A stretch of DNA of 64,000 nucleotides. Origin: an uncultured Pelagibacteraceae bacterium. Lineage in GTDB: Bacteria > Pseudomonadota > Alphaproteobacteria > Pelagibacterales > Pelagibacteraceae. Location of the stretch: contig CACEQK010000001.1 of assembly GCA_902561585.1 (NCBI GenBank), positions 167,266 through 231,265 of the forward strand. Direction: 5' to 3'. Both the position numbers and the translations under genes were made by a program. Of this stretch, positions 45,116-57,201 are shown in pieces (positions within the stretch are counted from its first letter, which is position 1; every line of letters begins with the position of its first letter). The notes beneath the pieces are model-generated. The model was not told the DNA's origin. It saw only the letters and a program-made list of their open reading frames with translations, and did not search any database.

Positions 45116-45751
45116 ATGGAAATTGTTAAAACACAAAACTTAGAAAAGTTGAGTCAAAATATTAAAGATGATTTTTTTATTGTTCCAAATCTTAAATTTG
45201 ATGTTAAAAAATTAAGAACAGATTTTAATTTAATCCTCAAAAAAAAGAAATTTAACACACTTGGTATTAAAAATTTTGGTGCGATTGCTTTAAATCAAAT
45301 TCCAGGTGATAAATCTTCTATCGAAGGTCATAATGTAAGAGGCACTTATTGGACAATTCCGGATGAAGAGGGAAAAGAGATTGAGAGAGATAAACCTGTA
45401 GACGAGACAAAGTATACTGAAATAGTTCCAGAATTTAAAGGAACATATTTTGAAGAAGTCTATAATGTTATTAGTAAGCATTTTAAATTAGGACGAGTTA
45501 GAATTTTACTTAAAGAACCTAGATCAACTTTAAGCTGGCACAGAGATCCAGAACCAAGATTACATATACCAATTATAACAAATAAAGGATGCAGAATGGT
45601 TATAGAAGAGGTTTGCAGACACATGCCTGCAGATGGATCAGTAACTATCACTAATAATACAAAATATCACAACTTTTTTAACGGAGGTGAGCAAGATAGA
45701 ATTCATTTAGTTGCTTGTGTTTTGGAAAATCCTTTTAAGAAAAGCAACTAA
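45116..45751 (+). CDS. Aspartyl/asparaginyl beta-hydroxylase-like 2OG-Fe(II) dioxygenase
   Basis: LSWHRDPEPRLHIPIITNKGC...NNTKYHNFFNGGEQDRIHLV has HxD...H and R-x-H pattern of the AspH fold. Confidence 0.7.
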   Translation: MEIVKTQNLEKLSQNIKDDFFIVPNLKFDVKKLRTDFNLILKKKKFNTLGIKNFGAIALNQIPGDKSSIEGHNVRGTYWTIPDEEGKEIERDKPVDETKYTEIVPEFKGTYFEEVYNVISKHFKLGRVRILLKEPRSTLSWHRDPEPRLHIPIITNKGCRMVIEEVCRHMPADGSVTITNNTKYHNFFNGGEQDRIHLVACVLENPFKKSN

Positions 45752-45764
45752 TTAAAATAATTTC

Positions 45765-45989
45765 ATGACAGAGTTTAGTAGTGGTATATTCAAAGTTATA
45801 GCGAGCACGAGTGCCGGAAGAGCACTTGTTTACACTGTTGGACACGTCATAATAGCTATGACAGTTGTTTCTGTGCTTACAGGAGCAAGCTTATGGGAAG
45901 CAGGATTAGTAGCTTTGGTAGAACCGACTATTAATGGATTTTGGTATTATATATTAGATAAAATTTGGTCTGCGAAATTTAAAAATTAA
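45765..45989 (+). CDS. DUF2061-type small membrane protein
   Basis: 74 aa; SAGRALVYTVGHVIIAMTVVSVLTGASLWEAGLVALVEPTINGFWYYILDKIW. Confidence 0.7.
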   Translation: MTEFSSGIFKVIASTSAGRALVYTVGHVIIAMTVVSVLTGASLWEAGLVALVEPTINGFWYYILDKIWSAKFKN

Positions 45990-45991
45990 AA

Positions 45992-46435
45992 TTACAACAA
46001 TCCCCATAAGCTATCTTTCTTAACCCAACCTTTAAATTTATCTACCGTTATATTACACCATTCGCCTTTACATTTTTTTATTTTACAAAGCCGACCTTTT
46101 TTTAAAATTACTTTAGGAGTTGAATATATAGTTGGTCTATTAAAAACTAATACGTCGTCATCTATTGTTATGGCTGCTTTTTTCTTTGAAAGTTGAGAAA
46201 TATGGATCCAACCAGAATTATTTTCATGATCTCTTATTTTTCTAAAAGTATCTGATTTATCTTGAATTAGAACAGGCAAAAATTTTTTTTTGTAAAAAAT
46301 TTTTACCGGATAATCAAATGATGGCCCTTGGCGTAAATTTACTATTTCGTTTCTTAATGTTAGAAAATACTCCTCTTTTGCAAACAAATTATGTGTAAAA
46401 AAAAATAGAACTAATAAAAAAATTATTTTTTGCAT
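45992..46435 (-). CDS. Secreted bacterial SH3-domain protein
   Basis: Signal peptide; VNLRQGPSFDYPVKIFYKKKFLPVLI...GWIHISQLS...GWVKKDSLWG. Confidence 0.8.
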   Translation of the reverse strand: MQKIIFLLVLFFFTHNLFAKEEYFLTLRNEIVNLRQGPSFDYPVKIFYKKKFLPVLIQDKSDTFRKIRDHENNSGWIHISQLSKKKAAITIDDDVLVFNRPTIYSTPKVILKKGRLCKIKKCKGEWCNITVDKFKGWVKKDSLWGLL

Positions 46436-47172
46436 TTATTTTTACAGTTTTTATTGACACTTATTTTTACTGTTCTCAAGTTCATTTTAAGAGAGTTAAA
46501 TATTAACATATTTGTATTTAAATCACTTTTTAAATTTAAAACTGTTTTTAAAACTTCATTGGCTTGTAGCGAGCCCATCACACCTGCTACTGGAGAAAAA
46601 ATTCCTTCTGTTTCGCAATTGTTTTCCAAAATTGGTTGTTCTGGCATAAAACATCTATAGCACGGTCCTTTTTTTGTAAAATTGAATTTTAACAGATGTC
46701 CATCAAATCGACTTATAGCGGCAGAGATTAGAATCTTTTTATTTTTTTTACAAAAATCATTTATTAAATATCTAGTTTCGTAGTTATCGGTACCATCACA
46801 AATTATTTCATAATTCTTTAGAATAGATTTTATATTTTTAAAAATTAATCTAGATTTAAATGTTTTAATTTTTATATTTTTATTAATTTTTTTTACGTGA
46901 GCTTTAGCCTGTATAACTTTATATTTATTTAAATCACTACTATTAAATAATATTTGTCTATTTAAATTACTTAATTCGACTTTGTCAGGATCGACTATAC
47001 CTACATGCCCAATACCTGAGGCTGCTAAGTAAGCAAGTAGCGGACATCCTAAACCGCCCATCCCGATAATTAAAATTTTTGCTTTTTTAATTTTTTTTTG
47101 ACCTTGTATGCCAACTTTTTTAAGAATTATTTGTTTTTCGAATCTCTTGAATTCTTTAAAATTAAAATTCAT
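46423..47172 (-). CDS. ThiF/MoeB/HesA family adenylyltransferase
   Basis: ILIIGMGGLGCPLLAYLAASGIGHVGIVDPDKVELSNLNRQILF, CDGTDNYETRYLIND. Confidence 0.93.
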   Translation of the reverse strand: MNFNFKEFKRFEKQIILKKVGIQGQKKIKKAKILIIGMGGLGCPLLAYLAASGIGHVGIVDPDKVELSNLNRQILFNSSDLNKYKVIQAKAHVKKINKNIKIKTFKSRLIFKNIKSILKNYEIICDGTDNYETRYLINDFCKKNKKILISAAISRFDGHLLKFNFTKKGPCYRCFMPEQPILENNCETEGIFSPVAGVMGSLQANEVLKTVLNLKSDLNTNMLIFNSLKMNLRTVKISVNKNCKNKCKK

Positions 47173-47175
47173 TTT

Positions 47176-47619
47176 TTATTTGGTTCCAGTTGAACCAAAG
47201 CCACCAGAACCACGTTCTGTATCTTCTAGTGTTTTTACTTCTTTTAAATTAGCTTTAACTATAGGGCATAAGACCATTTGAGCGATCCGTGTACCATTCT
47301 CCACTAAAAAATTTTTAGCACCTAAATTAATTAAGATTACTTTTAATTCTCCCCTGTAATCAGCATCAATAGTTCCTGGGGTATTCAAAACACTTAGTTG
47401 ATTTTTTGCTGCTAAACCAGATCGTGGCCTTATCTGAATTTCAAAGTTTTTAGGTATCGAGACAGCTAATCCTGTTGGAATAATAGCTGTAGACCCAGGT
47501 TTAATCTCAATACTTTCGTTTATATGAGCCGCAAGATCTAACCCAGAAGATCCCTCTGTTTCGTATTTGGGCAATACAACTTTATTAGAAAGTCGCTTAA
47601 TTAAAATTTCTGTCATCAA
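47176..47619 (-). CDS. dut: dUTPase
   Basis: EGSSGLDLAAH, RPRSGLAAKNQLSVLNTPGTIDADYRGE, RGSGGFGSTG. Confidence 0.98.
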   Translation of the reverse strand: MMTEILIKRLSNKVVLPKYETEGSSGLDLAAHINESIEIKPGSTAIIPTGLAVSIPKNFEIQIRPRSGLAAKNQLSVLNTPGTIDADYRGELKVILINLGAKNFLVENGTRIAQMVLCPIVKANLKEVKTLEDTERGSGGFGSTGTK

Positions 47620-48823
47620 GTAATCTATCTAACAAAATTTGTGCAATTTTATTAGCTATAAAACTTTTTTTATTTTTGGGAAAATGTTTTATATTTCCTT
47701 TTTTATCAATCATTGTAACTTTATTGTAATCAGAGTTAAATCCAATATTCTTTTTAGAAACATCATTTGCAAAAATAAAATCACAATGTTTGTTTTTAAT
47801 TTTACTTAAAGAGTTTTTAGTTAAATTATCCGTTTCAGCTGCGAACCCAGCTACTATTCGAGGTCTGCTTTTATTATTTTTAGATAAAAATTCTAAGATA
47901 TCATTATTTTTTTTTAACATTATAGAATTAGATTCGATTTCATCCTTTTTAATTTTTTTATTTTTTTTAAGTATTGGTTTAAAATCTGCTACAGCAGCAG
48001 CACAAACAGCTAAATCTACTGGCAAAGATTCTTTGACATTAAGCATCATTTCATCTGCAGAAGTTACTTTTTTGACCTTAATATCTTTAGGAGTTTTGTA
48101 ATTTGACGGACCAGCAATAACTGTTGTTTTAATGCCAAGTTTATTTAATGCCACAGCTATTTCATAACCTTGTTTTCCACTAGATTCGTTTGAAATATAT
48201 CTTACCGGATCAAGATATTCTCGCGTTGGTCCTGTTGTTACTAATGCTTTTAAATTCTTTTTTTTAACAATGTCTTTTTTATCGAAATAATTCTTAAGAT
48301 AGGAAAATATCTGTCTTGGACTAGACATTTTTCCCTCACCAAATTCACCACACGCCATTTCACCTTTTTCAGGACCAATGAATAAATATCCAAAATCTTG
48401 TAAAACTTTTAAATTAGCTTGAGTGGCTTTATGTAACCACATCCTAACATTCATAGCTGGGACTAATAACACATTCTTATCTGAGGCTAGCAAAACAGTT
48501 GTTGCTAAATCTTCGGCTTTTCCAATTGTCAGTTTACTCATAAAATTGGCTGTTGTTGGCATTACAATTATTATGTCGGCCCACCTTGATAAAGCTATGT
48601 GATCAATTTCAGCTTCAGCATCTTGATCGAATATATTTTCATATGTTTTAGATCGAGTTAGGGTGGTAAGTGACAAAGGTGTTACGAATTCTTTTCCACT
48701 TTTAGTTAGAATTGTTTTTATTTCTGAGCCATTTTTTTTTAACAATCTAATGAGGTCTAAAGACTTATAGGCCGCTATTCCTCCGCCAATGATTATTAAA
48801 ATTTTCTTATTTTTTAGTTCCAT
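47597..48823 (-). CDS. coaBC: Bifunctional phosphopantothenoylcysteine decarboxylase/synthase
   Basis: GGGIAAYKSLDLIRLLKK, VPAMNVRMW, TTGPTREYLDPVRYISNESSGKQGYEIA. Confidence 0.97.
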   Translation of the reverse strand: MELKNKKILIIIGGGIAAYKSLDLIRLLKKNGSEIKTILTKSGKEFVTPLSLTTLTRSKTYENIFDQDAEAEIDHIALSRWADIIIVMPTTANFMSKLTIGKAEDLATTVLLASDKNVLLVPAMNVRMWLHKATQANLKVLQDFGYLFIGPEKGEMACGEFGEGKMSSPRQIFSYLKNYFDKKDIVKKKNLKALVTTGPTREYLDPVRYISNESSGKQGYEIAVALNKLGIKTTVIAGPSNYKTPKDIKVKKVTSADEMMLNVKESLPVDLAVCAAAVADFKPILKKNKKIKKDEIESNSIMLKKNNDILEFLSKNNKSRPRIVAGFAAETDNLTKNSLSKIKNKHCDFIFANDVSKKNIGFNSDYNKVTMIDKKGNIKHFPKNKKSFIANKIAQILLDRLLDDRNFN

Positions 48824-48830
48824 TCTGAGA

Positions 48831-50393
48831 TTAAAATACCAATAGCATAACAATTACAATACCAAAAAAACTCATAATAATGTTATTTCTAAAGTTTTTA
48901 ATTTTCATCTGTTCTAATTCTAGATTTTTATTGCTGGGTCCAACACTTATTTTTCCTTCTGCCACAAGTTTCAAAGCGTGGTTAGCTTTATCCATTAACT
49001 CAGGGAAATCAGGAATTCTTTTAATTATTTCTGCGGAAGTATTTATTGCAGTATCAATAGTCTTTTTAGGCCCTTTTAAATTCTTTAACCAGTCTTCTAA
49101 GACTGGTTTTGACACTTCCCAAATATTTGTTTCAGGATATAGTTTTCTCGCAACACCTTCTACTACTACCATATTTTTTTGAAGCAACAACAAAGATGGT
49201 TGAGTTGCCATGTTAAACTTTTCTGTTATTTCAAATAGTTGAGCTAGTAAATTTCCACCTGAAATATCCTTAATAGACTGACCAAATATAGGCTCCCCAA
49301 CAGATCTTAGAGCTTGGGCAAATTCATCTCTAGAAGCCTCTTGAGGAACAAGTCCAGCTTGAAAATGTACATCGGCAACTTTAACGTAGTCTCTTTGAAT
49401 AAATCCGTATAAAATTTCTGCTAAATATTTTCTGTTGTTTTTATCCAACCTGCCCATTATTCCAAAATCAACAGGAACAATATTTCCTTTAGAGTCCACA
49501 AATAAATTACCTTGATGCATATCTCCATGAAAGAAACCATCCCTCACAGCTTGTTTGAGAAAATGTTGTATTAAATTTTCTGCTAGTTTTTTTAAGTTAA
49601 CACCTTGTTCTTCTAATTTTTTATGTTCCCTAATAGAAATGCCTTCAACTTTATCTAATGTAAGTATTTTTTTTGTTGTGTAGTTCCAGTAAATTTTAGG
49701 AACATTAAAACCAATATCAGATTTTGTATTTTCATATAATTCATTTGCAGCAGCGGCCTCAAATCTTAAATCCATTTCAATATTAGTTATCTCTCTTAAT
49801 AAATGAACAACCTCAATTAATTTAAGTCTTTTTGCTTTTGGGATTGCATTCTCAACTATGTATGCAAACAACATGAGTGCATCTAATTCTTCGTTGAACA
49901 GTTTTTCTATTTCAGGTCTTAATATTTTTATTGCAACTTGTTTTTCTTGGTTCTCATTCTTTATTTTTGCGAGGTGAACTTGAGCAATAGATGCAGCTGC
50001 AATTGGTTCACTTATTTCAATAATATTATTAAATTGTTTTTCTCCTATCTCTTTTTTAATTACTCTCTTTGCCTCATAAAGATCAAATGCTGGCACTTTA
50101 TCTTGAAGTTTCTCTAAATCTTTAGCCATTTGATCTCCAATAATATCTGGCCTTGTAGCAAGGAACTGACCTAGTTTGATAAAAGTAGTCCCCATGCCTT
50201 GTAAAGCTAAACAAAGTTTTTCACCTGGTTTTTGATTGTTCTCAAATCGATTACTTTCTGCTCCAATTGAGATAAGGCTAAAAAATAAGTTTATTGATAC
50301 AGGAATTTGATAAACTTGATTTATAATATCAACAGCTCCCGAAGTAGATAGCCTTCTAGCAATTTGAAACAATTTAAAAACTCTCTTTAACAT
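48831..50393 (-). CDS. ubiB: UbiB family ubiquinone biosynthesis kinase-like protein
   Basis: KPGEKLCLALQGMGTTFIKLGQFLATRPDIIG, FFHGDMHQGNLFVDSKGNIVPVDFGIMG. Confidence 0.96.
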   Translation of the reverse strand: MLKRVFKLFQIARRLSTSGAVDIINQVYQIPVSINLFFSLISIGAESNRFENNQKPGEKLCLALQGMGTTFIKLGQFLATRPDIIGDQMAKDLEKLQDKVPAFDLYEAKRVIKKEIGEKQFNNIIEISEPIAAASIAQVHLAKIKNENQEKQVAIKILRPEIEKLFNEELDALMLFAYIVENAIPKAKRLKLIEVVHLLREITNIEMDLRFEAAAANELYENTKSDIGFNVPKIYWNYTTKKILTLDKVEGISIREHKKLEEQGVNLKKLAENLIQHFLKQAVRDGFFHGDMHQGNLFVDSKGNIVPVDFGIMGRLDKNNRKYLAEILYGFIQRDYVKVADVHFQAGLVPQEASRDEFAQALRSVGEPIFGQSIKDISGGNLLAQLFEITEKFNMATQPSLLLLQKNMVVVEGVARKLYPETNIWEVSKPVLEDWLKNLKGPKKTIDTAINTSAEIIKRIPDFPELMDKANHALKLVAEGKISVGPSNKNLELEQMKIKNFRNNIIMSFFGIVIVMLLVF

Positions 50394-51097
50394 TATATTT
50401 TCCAACCAGAATGGATCGCTGAAATTCCATTTGATAAATTTCTATATTCAACATTAGAAAAACCATTTTTAATCATCAACTCACACAGTTGTTTTTGATT
50501 GTAAAATGAATCTATGCTTTCCACTAGATAATCATATGGTTTAGAAGAACCCACAATATATTTACCTGCTAACGGGATAATTTTAGAATATTGCTTATAT
50601 AAAAAATTTAATGCTTCATTATCTATTTTTGAAAATTCTAAGCACATAAATCGGCCACCTGTTTTTAAAACCCTGTAAGCTTCTTTTAAAGTTTTATTGA
50701 TATCACTAACATTTCTTATCCCGTAACTTATAGTGTAATAATCAAAAGAATTATCTTTAATAGGTAAAACTTCAGCTGCAGCTTTTATCCATTCAATATT
50801 TTTATATTTTTTCAAATTTTTTTTCCCTTCCTCGAACATATCATTATTTGGTTCTACACAGGTAATTTTTGCAGAATGATTTATATAATTTGAAAACAAT
50901 TTTGCAATGTCGCCTGTGCCAGATGCAACATCAATAAGATTTGAATTTGGAGATGGGTTAAGCCAGTTAATATATTTATCTTTCCAAATACGGTGAATAC
51001 CTAAAGACATAACATCATTCATCAAATCATATTTCTTATAAACTTTTGAAAATACCGAATTGACTAATTTTGTTTTATCTTGAATATTGTTTTTCAT
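50393..51097 (-). CDS. ubiE: Ubiquinone/menaquinone methyltransferase UbiE
   Basis: YDLMNDVMSLGIHRIWKD, LIDVASGTGDIA, YGIRNVSDI. Confidence 0.97.
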   Translation of the reverse strand: MKNNIQDKTKLVNSVFSKVYKKYDLMNDVMSLGIHRIWKDKYINWLNPSPNSNLIDVASGTGDIAKLFSNYINHSAKITCVEPNNDMFEEGKKNLKKYKNIEWIKAAAEVLPIKDNSFDYYTISYGIRNVSDINKTLKEAYRVLKTGGRFMCLEFSKIDNEALNFLYKQYSKIIPLAGKYIVGSSKPYDYLVESIDSFYNQKQLCELMIKNGFSNVEYRNLSNGISAIHSGWKI

Positions 51098-51108
51098 AGA
51101 ATAATTAT

Positions 51109-51978
51109 ATGCCAGAATTACCAGAAGTTGAAGTTGTTAAAAGGTCTCTGACTAGCAAAATCCAAAAATTAGTCGTTGAGAAAATAACAGTTAAAGATGA
51201 AAAATTAAGATATAGAATAAATAAAAAGAAATTAAAAATTCTTTTAGGTCTTAAGATTATCAAAATTTTAAGAAGGTCAAAATTCTTATTATTTGTATTT
51301 GAAAAAAACACTGTGATGCTTGTGCATCTTGGTATGACAGGTAAATTTTTTTTTCTTAATAGAAATGCCAAAAAATTTAAAACAAGTTTTTACTATAATA
51401 TAGATGAGTCTAAAGATAATAAACATAATAGATTGATATTCTCATTATCTAAGAAGCAGAAATTAATTTATAATGATGTAAGAAAATTCGGTTTTATTAA
51501 AATCTTAGATAAGAGACAGCTACAAGACAATCTCCACCTTAAAAATTTAGGTCCCGAACCATTAGGTAATAGCTTTGATTTTAAATATTTTAAAAATTAT
51601 TTAATTAATAGAAACAGAACAATTAAGGATATTTTAATGGATCAAAAATTTGTATCAGGTTTGGGTAATATTTATGTGAATGAGGTACTTTTTTTAAGTA
51701 AGGTTAAACCAACAAAAAAAACTTATTTAATTAAAAATAATGAAATTCATAAAATAATTAAGAATACCAAAAAAACGTTAAAAAAAGCTATATCTTTGGG
51801 CGGTTCGTCCTTAAGGGATTTTTCTAGTAGCGATGGAAAAAAAGGTGAATTTCAACAGTATTTTTATGTTTATGGAAAGAAAGGAGATAATTGCTTAAAT
51901 AGAAACTGTAATAAAAAGATTATAAAAACGATTATAGGAAATAGAGCTACTTTTTACTGTCCGAAGTGCCAAAAATAA
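51109..51978 (+). CDS. mutM: Formamidopyrimidine-DNA glycosylase
   Basis: N-terminal (M)PELPEVEVVKRSL; C-terminal zinc finger CLNRNCNKKI...FYCPKCQK. Confidence 0.98.
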   Translation: MPELPEVEVVKRSLTSKIQKLVVEKITVKDEKLRYRINKKKLKILLGLKIIKILRRSKFLLFVFEKNTVMLVHLGMTGKFFFLNRNAKKFKTSFYYNIDESKDNKHNRLIFSLSKKQKLIYNDVRKFGFIKILDKRQLQDNLHLKNLGPEPLGNSFDFKYFKNYLINRNRTIKDILMDQKFVSGLGNIYVNEVLFLSKVKPTKKTYLIKNNEIHKIIKNTKKTLKKAISLGGSSLRDFSSSDGKKGEFQQYFYVYGKKGDNCLNRNCNKKIIKTIIGNRATFYCPKCQK

Positions 51979-52022
51979 TAAAGTTGACCGTATAAATCCA
52001 TTTCTATATACAATCGTAAAAA

Positions 52023-52283
52023 ATGCCTAACACTAAATCAGCAATTAGAAGAGTAAGAAGAGTTAAAAAACAAACTCAAGTCAATAAAATTAGAAAAAGC
52101 AAGTATAAAAATGCTGTTAAGCAAATGGAACTTTTAATTAAAAACAAAGAAAAAGATAAAGCAAAAAAATATTTTTCAAAGTTCCAATCAATTCTAATGC
52201 AGGTTGCTAAGTTAGGTATAATTAATAAAAATACAGCTTCTAGAAAAATTTCTAGAATTTCAAAAAAAATTTCTTCTAAATAA
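52023..52283 (+). CDS. rpsT: 30S ribosomal protein S20
   Basis: MPNTKSAIRRVRRVKKQT...; precedes dnaA. Confidence 0.96.
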   Translation: MPNTKSAIRRVRRVKKQTQVNKIRKSKYKNAVKQMELLIKNKEKDKAKKYFSKFQSILMQVAKLGIINKNTASRKISRISKKISSK

Positions 52284-52497
52284 CAATTTAGAGTTGTTCA
52301 TCTAAAAAAATTTAATCTACATTTAGTATCTTCTAACCAAATATAGAAACTTAAATCAGCAAGTTGAAATTTTTTTTTAATTCTATCTGAACGATTAATG
52401 TACAACCAAAAAATAATTTTATTTTCGATTACAACCTCTGCTTAGTTGCAAATAATTAGTAAAAGTCGTTTAAAAGAATCTCTTTACGAAACTCTAC

Positions 52498-53889
52498 ATG
52501 GAAAACAAAATTACAAAAAAACAAAACACGTTTATTTCTGAAGAGGAAAAAACGTTAAACTGGGAAGATATACAAGCTACCTTTAAGAAAACTTTTGGAA
52601 CAGAGGTCTATAATAGTTGGTTACAAAAAATATCTCTTGTCAAAGAATATAATGATTACTTAATTTTAGGTGTGCCTACCAGGTTTTTTAGAGATTGGAT
52701 CGTATCAAGGTACTTAGATAAAATTTTAGAACAAGTAAAAAGCTTTAAATTAAGTTTAAATAGAATTGAGTTTAAAATAATAGATGATAATAAGCAAAGC
52801 CAAGAATATTTGAAGATTACCGAGTTAAATAATGTAACTGAAATTAAAGACTCTATTATTAATTATAATAGACTAAATCCAAGTCTTAATTTTGATAGTT
52901 TTATCAAGGGAAAAAGTAATGATATTGCTTTGTCCTACTCTAAAAAAGTATGTGAGCATATAGCAAGATATAACCCGTTATATATTTGTGGTGGCGTAGG
53001 TCTTGGAAAAACTCACTTATTAAATGCTATTGGTTTAAGGTTACAAAATAATAATAACGTGATGTTTATTTCTGCAGAACGATTTATGTACCATTTTATA
53101 AAATCAATTAAAAAGAATGATATGGTTAATTTTAAAGATTTTTTCAGAAAATCTTCAGTTTTTATAATAGATGATATACAATTTATAAGTGGAAAAGAGA
53201 GCCTTCAAGAAGAGTTTTTTCATACTTTTAACAGTCTTATAGACAAAGGATCTCAAATCATAATCTCTGCAGACAGACCACCAATGAAACTTGATAGAGT
53301 GCAAGAAAGGATTAAATCTAGATTAGCCGGTGGACTTGTCGTTGACATTGATCTCCCTGACTTTGAATTGAAAGTAAAAATAATTAAAAAGAAAATTGAT
53401 GAAATTCAAAATCAATTTAAAGAGAATATTATATTGAGCGAAGATGTAATCAATTACATTGCAACTGAAAGTAAAACAAATATTAGAGAACTAATTGGTG
53501 TCCTAAACAGAGTAGTTGCTTTTAGCAGAGTCCATAATAAAGAATTAACAATCAATGACTGTAAAAATATTTTACGAGATGTCTTTAGTCAAATTAGGGT
53601 TATTACTGTAGATAAAATACAAAATGTTGTTTCAAACTATTTTAATATTGCTTTAACCGAAATGTTGTCTCAGCGAAGATCTAGACCGCTTGCAAGACCT
53701 AGACAAGTAGCGATGTATTTAGCAAAAAAAATGACAACTAGATCTTTACCAGAAATAGGAAGGAGATTTGCAAATCGTGACCATACCACGGTTATTCATG
53801 CCGTAAAAACAATTACACGTTTATCCGAACAAGATGAGGAAATGAAAAAAAATATTAATCAGATTAAAAGTTTACTTTTAGAACAATAA
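52498..53889 (+). CDS. dnaA: Chromosomal replication initiator DnaA
   Basis: ICGGVGLGKTHLLNAIG, VFIIDDIQFISGKE, ANRDHTTVIHAVKTI. Confidence 0.99.
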   Translation: MENKITKKQNTFISEEEKTLNWEDIQATFKKTFGTEVYNSWLQKISLVKEYNDYLILGVPTRFFRDWIVSRYLDKILEQVKSFKLSLNRIEFKIIDDNKQSQEYLKITELNNVTEIKDSIINYNRLNPSLNFDSFIKGKSNDIALSYSKKVCEHIARYNPLYICGGVGLGKTHLLNAIGLRLQNNNNVMFISAERFMYHFIKSIKKNDMVNFKDFFRKSSVFIIDDIQFISGKESLQEEFFHTFNSLIDKGSQIIISADRPPMKLDRVQERIKSRLAGGLVVDIDLPDFELKVKIIKKKIDEIQNQFKENIILSEDVINYIATESKTNIRELIGVLNRVVAFSRVHNKELTINDCKNILRDVFSQIRVITVDKIQNVVSNYFNIALTEMLSQRRSRPLARPRQVAMYLAKKMTTRSLPEIGRRFANRDHTTVIHAVKTITRLSEQDEEMKKNINQIKSLLLEQ

Positions 53890-53893
53890 TTGA

Positions 53894-55006
53894 ATGCAAT
53901 TCTCAATAAAAAGAGACGTTTTATTAAGATCTTTAAATTTTGTTCAGGGCGTCGTTGAAAAAAAAAATACGCTTCCAATTTTGTCCAATGTTCTTCTACA
54001 GCTAAAGGATAAAAAATTATCAATAGTAGCTACTGATTTAGATATAATATTTTACAATGAAATTCATGATGTAAAAATAGTTAATGAAGGAAGCACAACA
54101 ACATCTGCAGCTATTCTTTATGATATTTTAAGAAAGATTTCATCTAATTCTGAATTAAACTTTGAATTAAAATCTGAGAATAAGCTTAGTCTTAAAAGTG
54201 ATAATTCAGATTTTAATTTACTTTGTCTACCAACAGATAATTTTCCAACTTTTGCAGATGAATTTGAAGGCCAAGAAATCTCATTAAATAATAGTAGATT
54301 TCTAAAATTATTAAATAAAACTAAAATTTCAATATCTAATGATGATACAAGACATTATTTAAATGGAATTTTCCTCCATTTGACAGAAGCTCATGGTAGA
54401 CAATTTTTAACTGGTGTTGCTACTGACAGTCATCGACTTTCTTCAAGTAGTTTAGAAATTGATAAAAATGACTTTAATTCTTTAATTTTACCAAGAAAAA
54501 CAGTTTTTCAATTATGCTCGTTATTAGCTGAAACTTCTGATCAACTTACAATGCAATCAAGTGAGAATAAAATTAAATTCACGTTAGGTAAGATGAAATT
54601 AATTTCAAAAGTAATAGATGGAAAGTTTCCTGATTACAAAAAAGTTGTACCAACTTCAAATGATAAAATATTAAATGTTTCATCAAAGGATTTTGTCAGC
54701 TCAATAGAAAGAGTGGCGAGTGTTTCTCTGGATAGGAAAGAAGGTGTAAAACTGACAATTAATAAGGATAATGTTCAATTATCAGTTAACAGCGCTAATT
54801 CAGGAGATGGTAACGAAAAAATTAAAGCCGAATTTAGTTCTGACAGTTTAAATATTAGTTTCAATTCAAAATATTTAATAGATATTGCATCGGAAATTGA
54901 GGATAAAAATTTAAAAATTAATTTTAAAGACTCAGTATCACCTGTTCTTATAGAGGATCTTTCGGATAAAAATAGTTATTACGTTATAATGCCAATGAAA
55001 ATTTAA
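53894..55006 (+). CDS. dnaN: DNA polymerase III beta sliding clamp
   Basis: FVQGVVEKKNTLPILSNVLLQ, ATDSHRLS, ending YYVIMPMKI; follows dnaA. Confidence 0.98.
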   Translation: MQFSIKRDVLLRSLNFVQGVVEKKNTLPILSNVLLQLKDKKLSIVATDLDIIFYNEIHDVKIVNEGSTTTSAAILYDILRKISSNSELNFELKSENKLSLKSDNSDFNLLCLPTDNFPTFADEFEGQEISLNNSRFLKLLNKTKISISNDDTRHYLNGIFLHLTEAHGRQFLTGVATDSHRLSSSSLEIDKNDFNSLILPRKTVFQLCSLLAETSDQLTMQSSENKIKFTLGKMKLISKVIDGKFPDYKKVVPTSNDKILNVSSKDFVSSIERVASVSLDRKEGVKLTINKDNVQLSVNSANSGDGNEKIKAEFSSDSLNISFNSKYLIDIASEIEDKNLKINFKDSVSPVLIEDLSDKNSYYVIMPMKI

Positions 55007-55115
55007 GATTTTCAAAATTTAGAATAAAAATTTTTTTTTGCCCTAGAATTGTTGATACATAATCATTCTAAGTCATCATAGCCAACAGCTATTTTATCTT
55101 AAGTAAAAAAAATGA

Positions 55116-57197
<2,082 letters not shown>

Positions 57198-57201
57198 TTA
57201 A

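Noticed and set aside
47790-48101. 103-aa plus-strand ORF
   Set aside because: Antisense within coaBC
52284-52497. Possible oriC upstream of dnaA
   Set aside because: I could not find convincing TTATCCACA-like DnaA boxes; strand-skew analysis on the full genome would be needed
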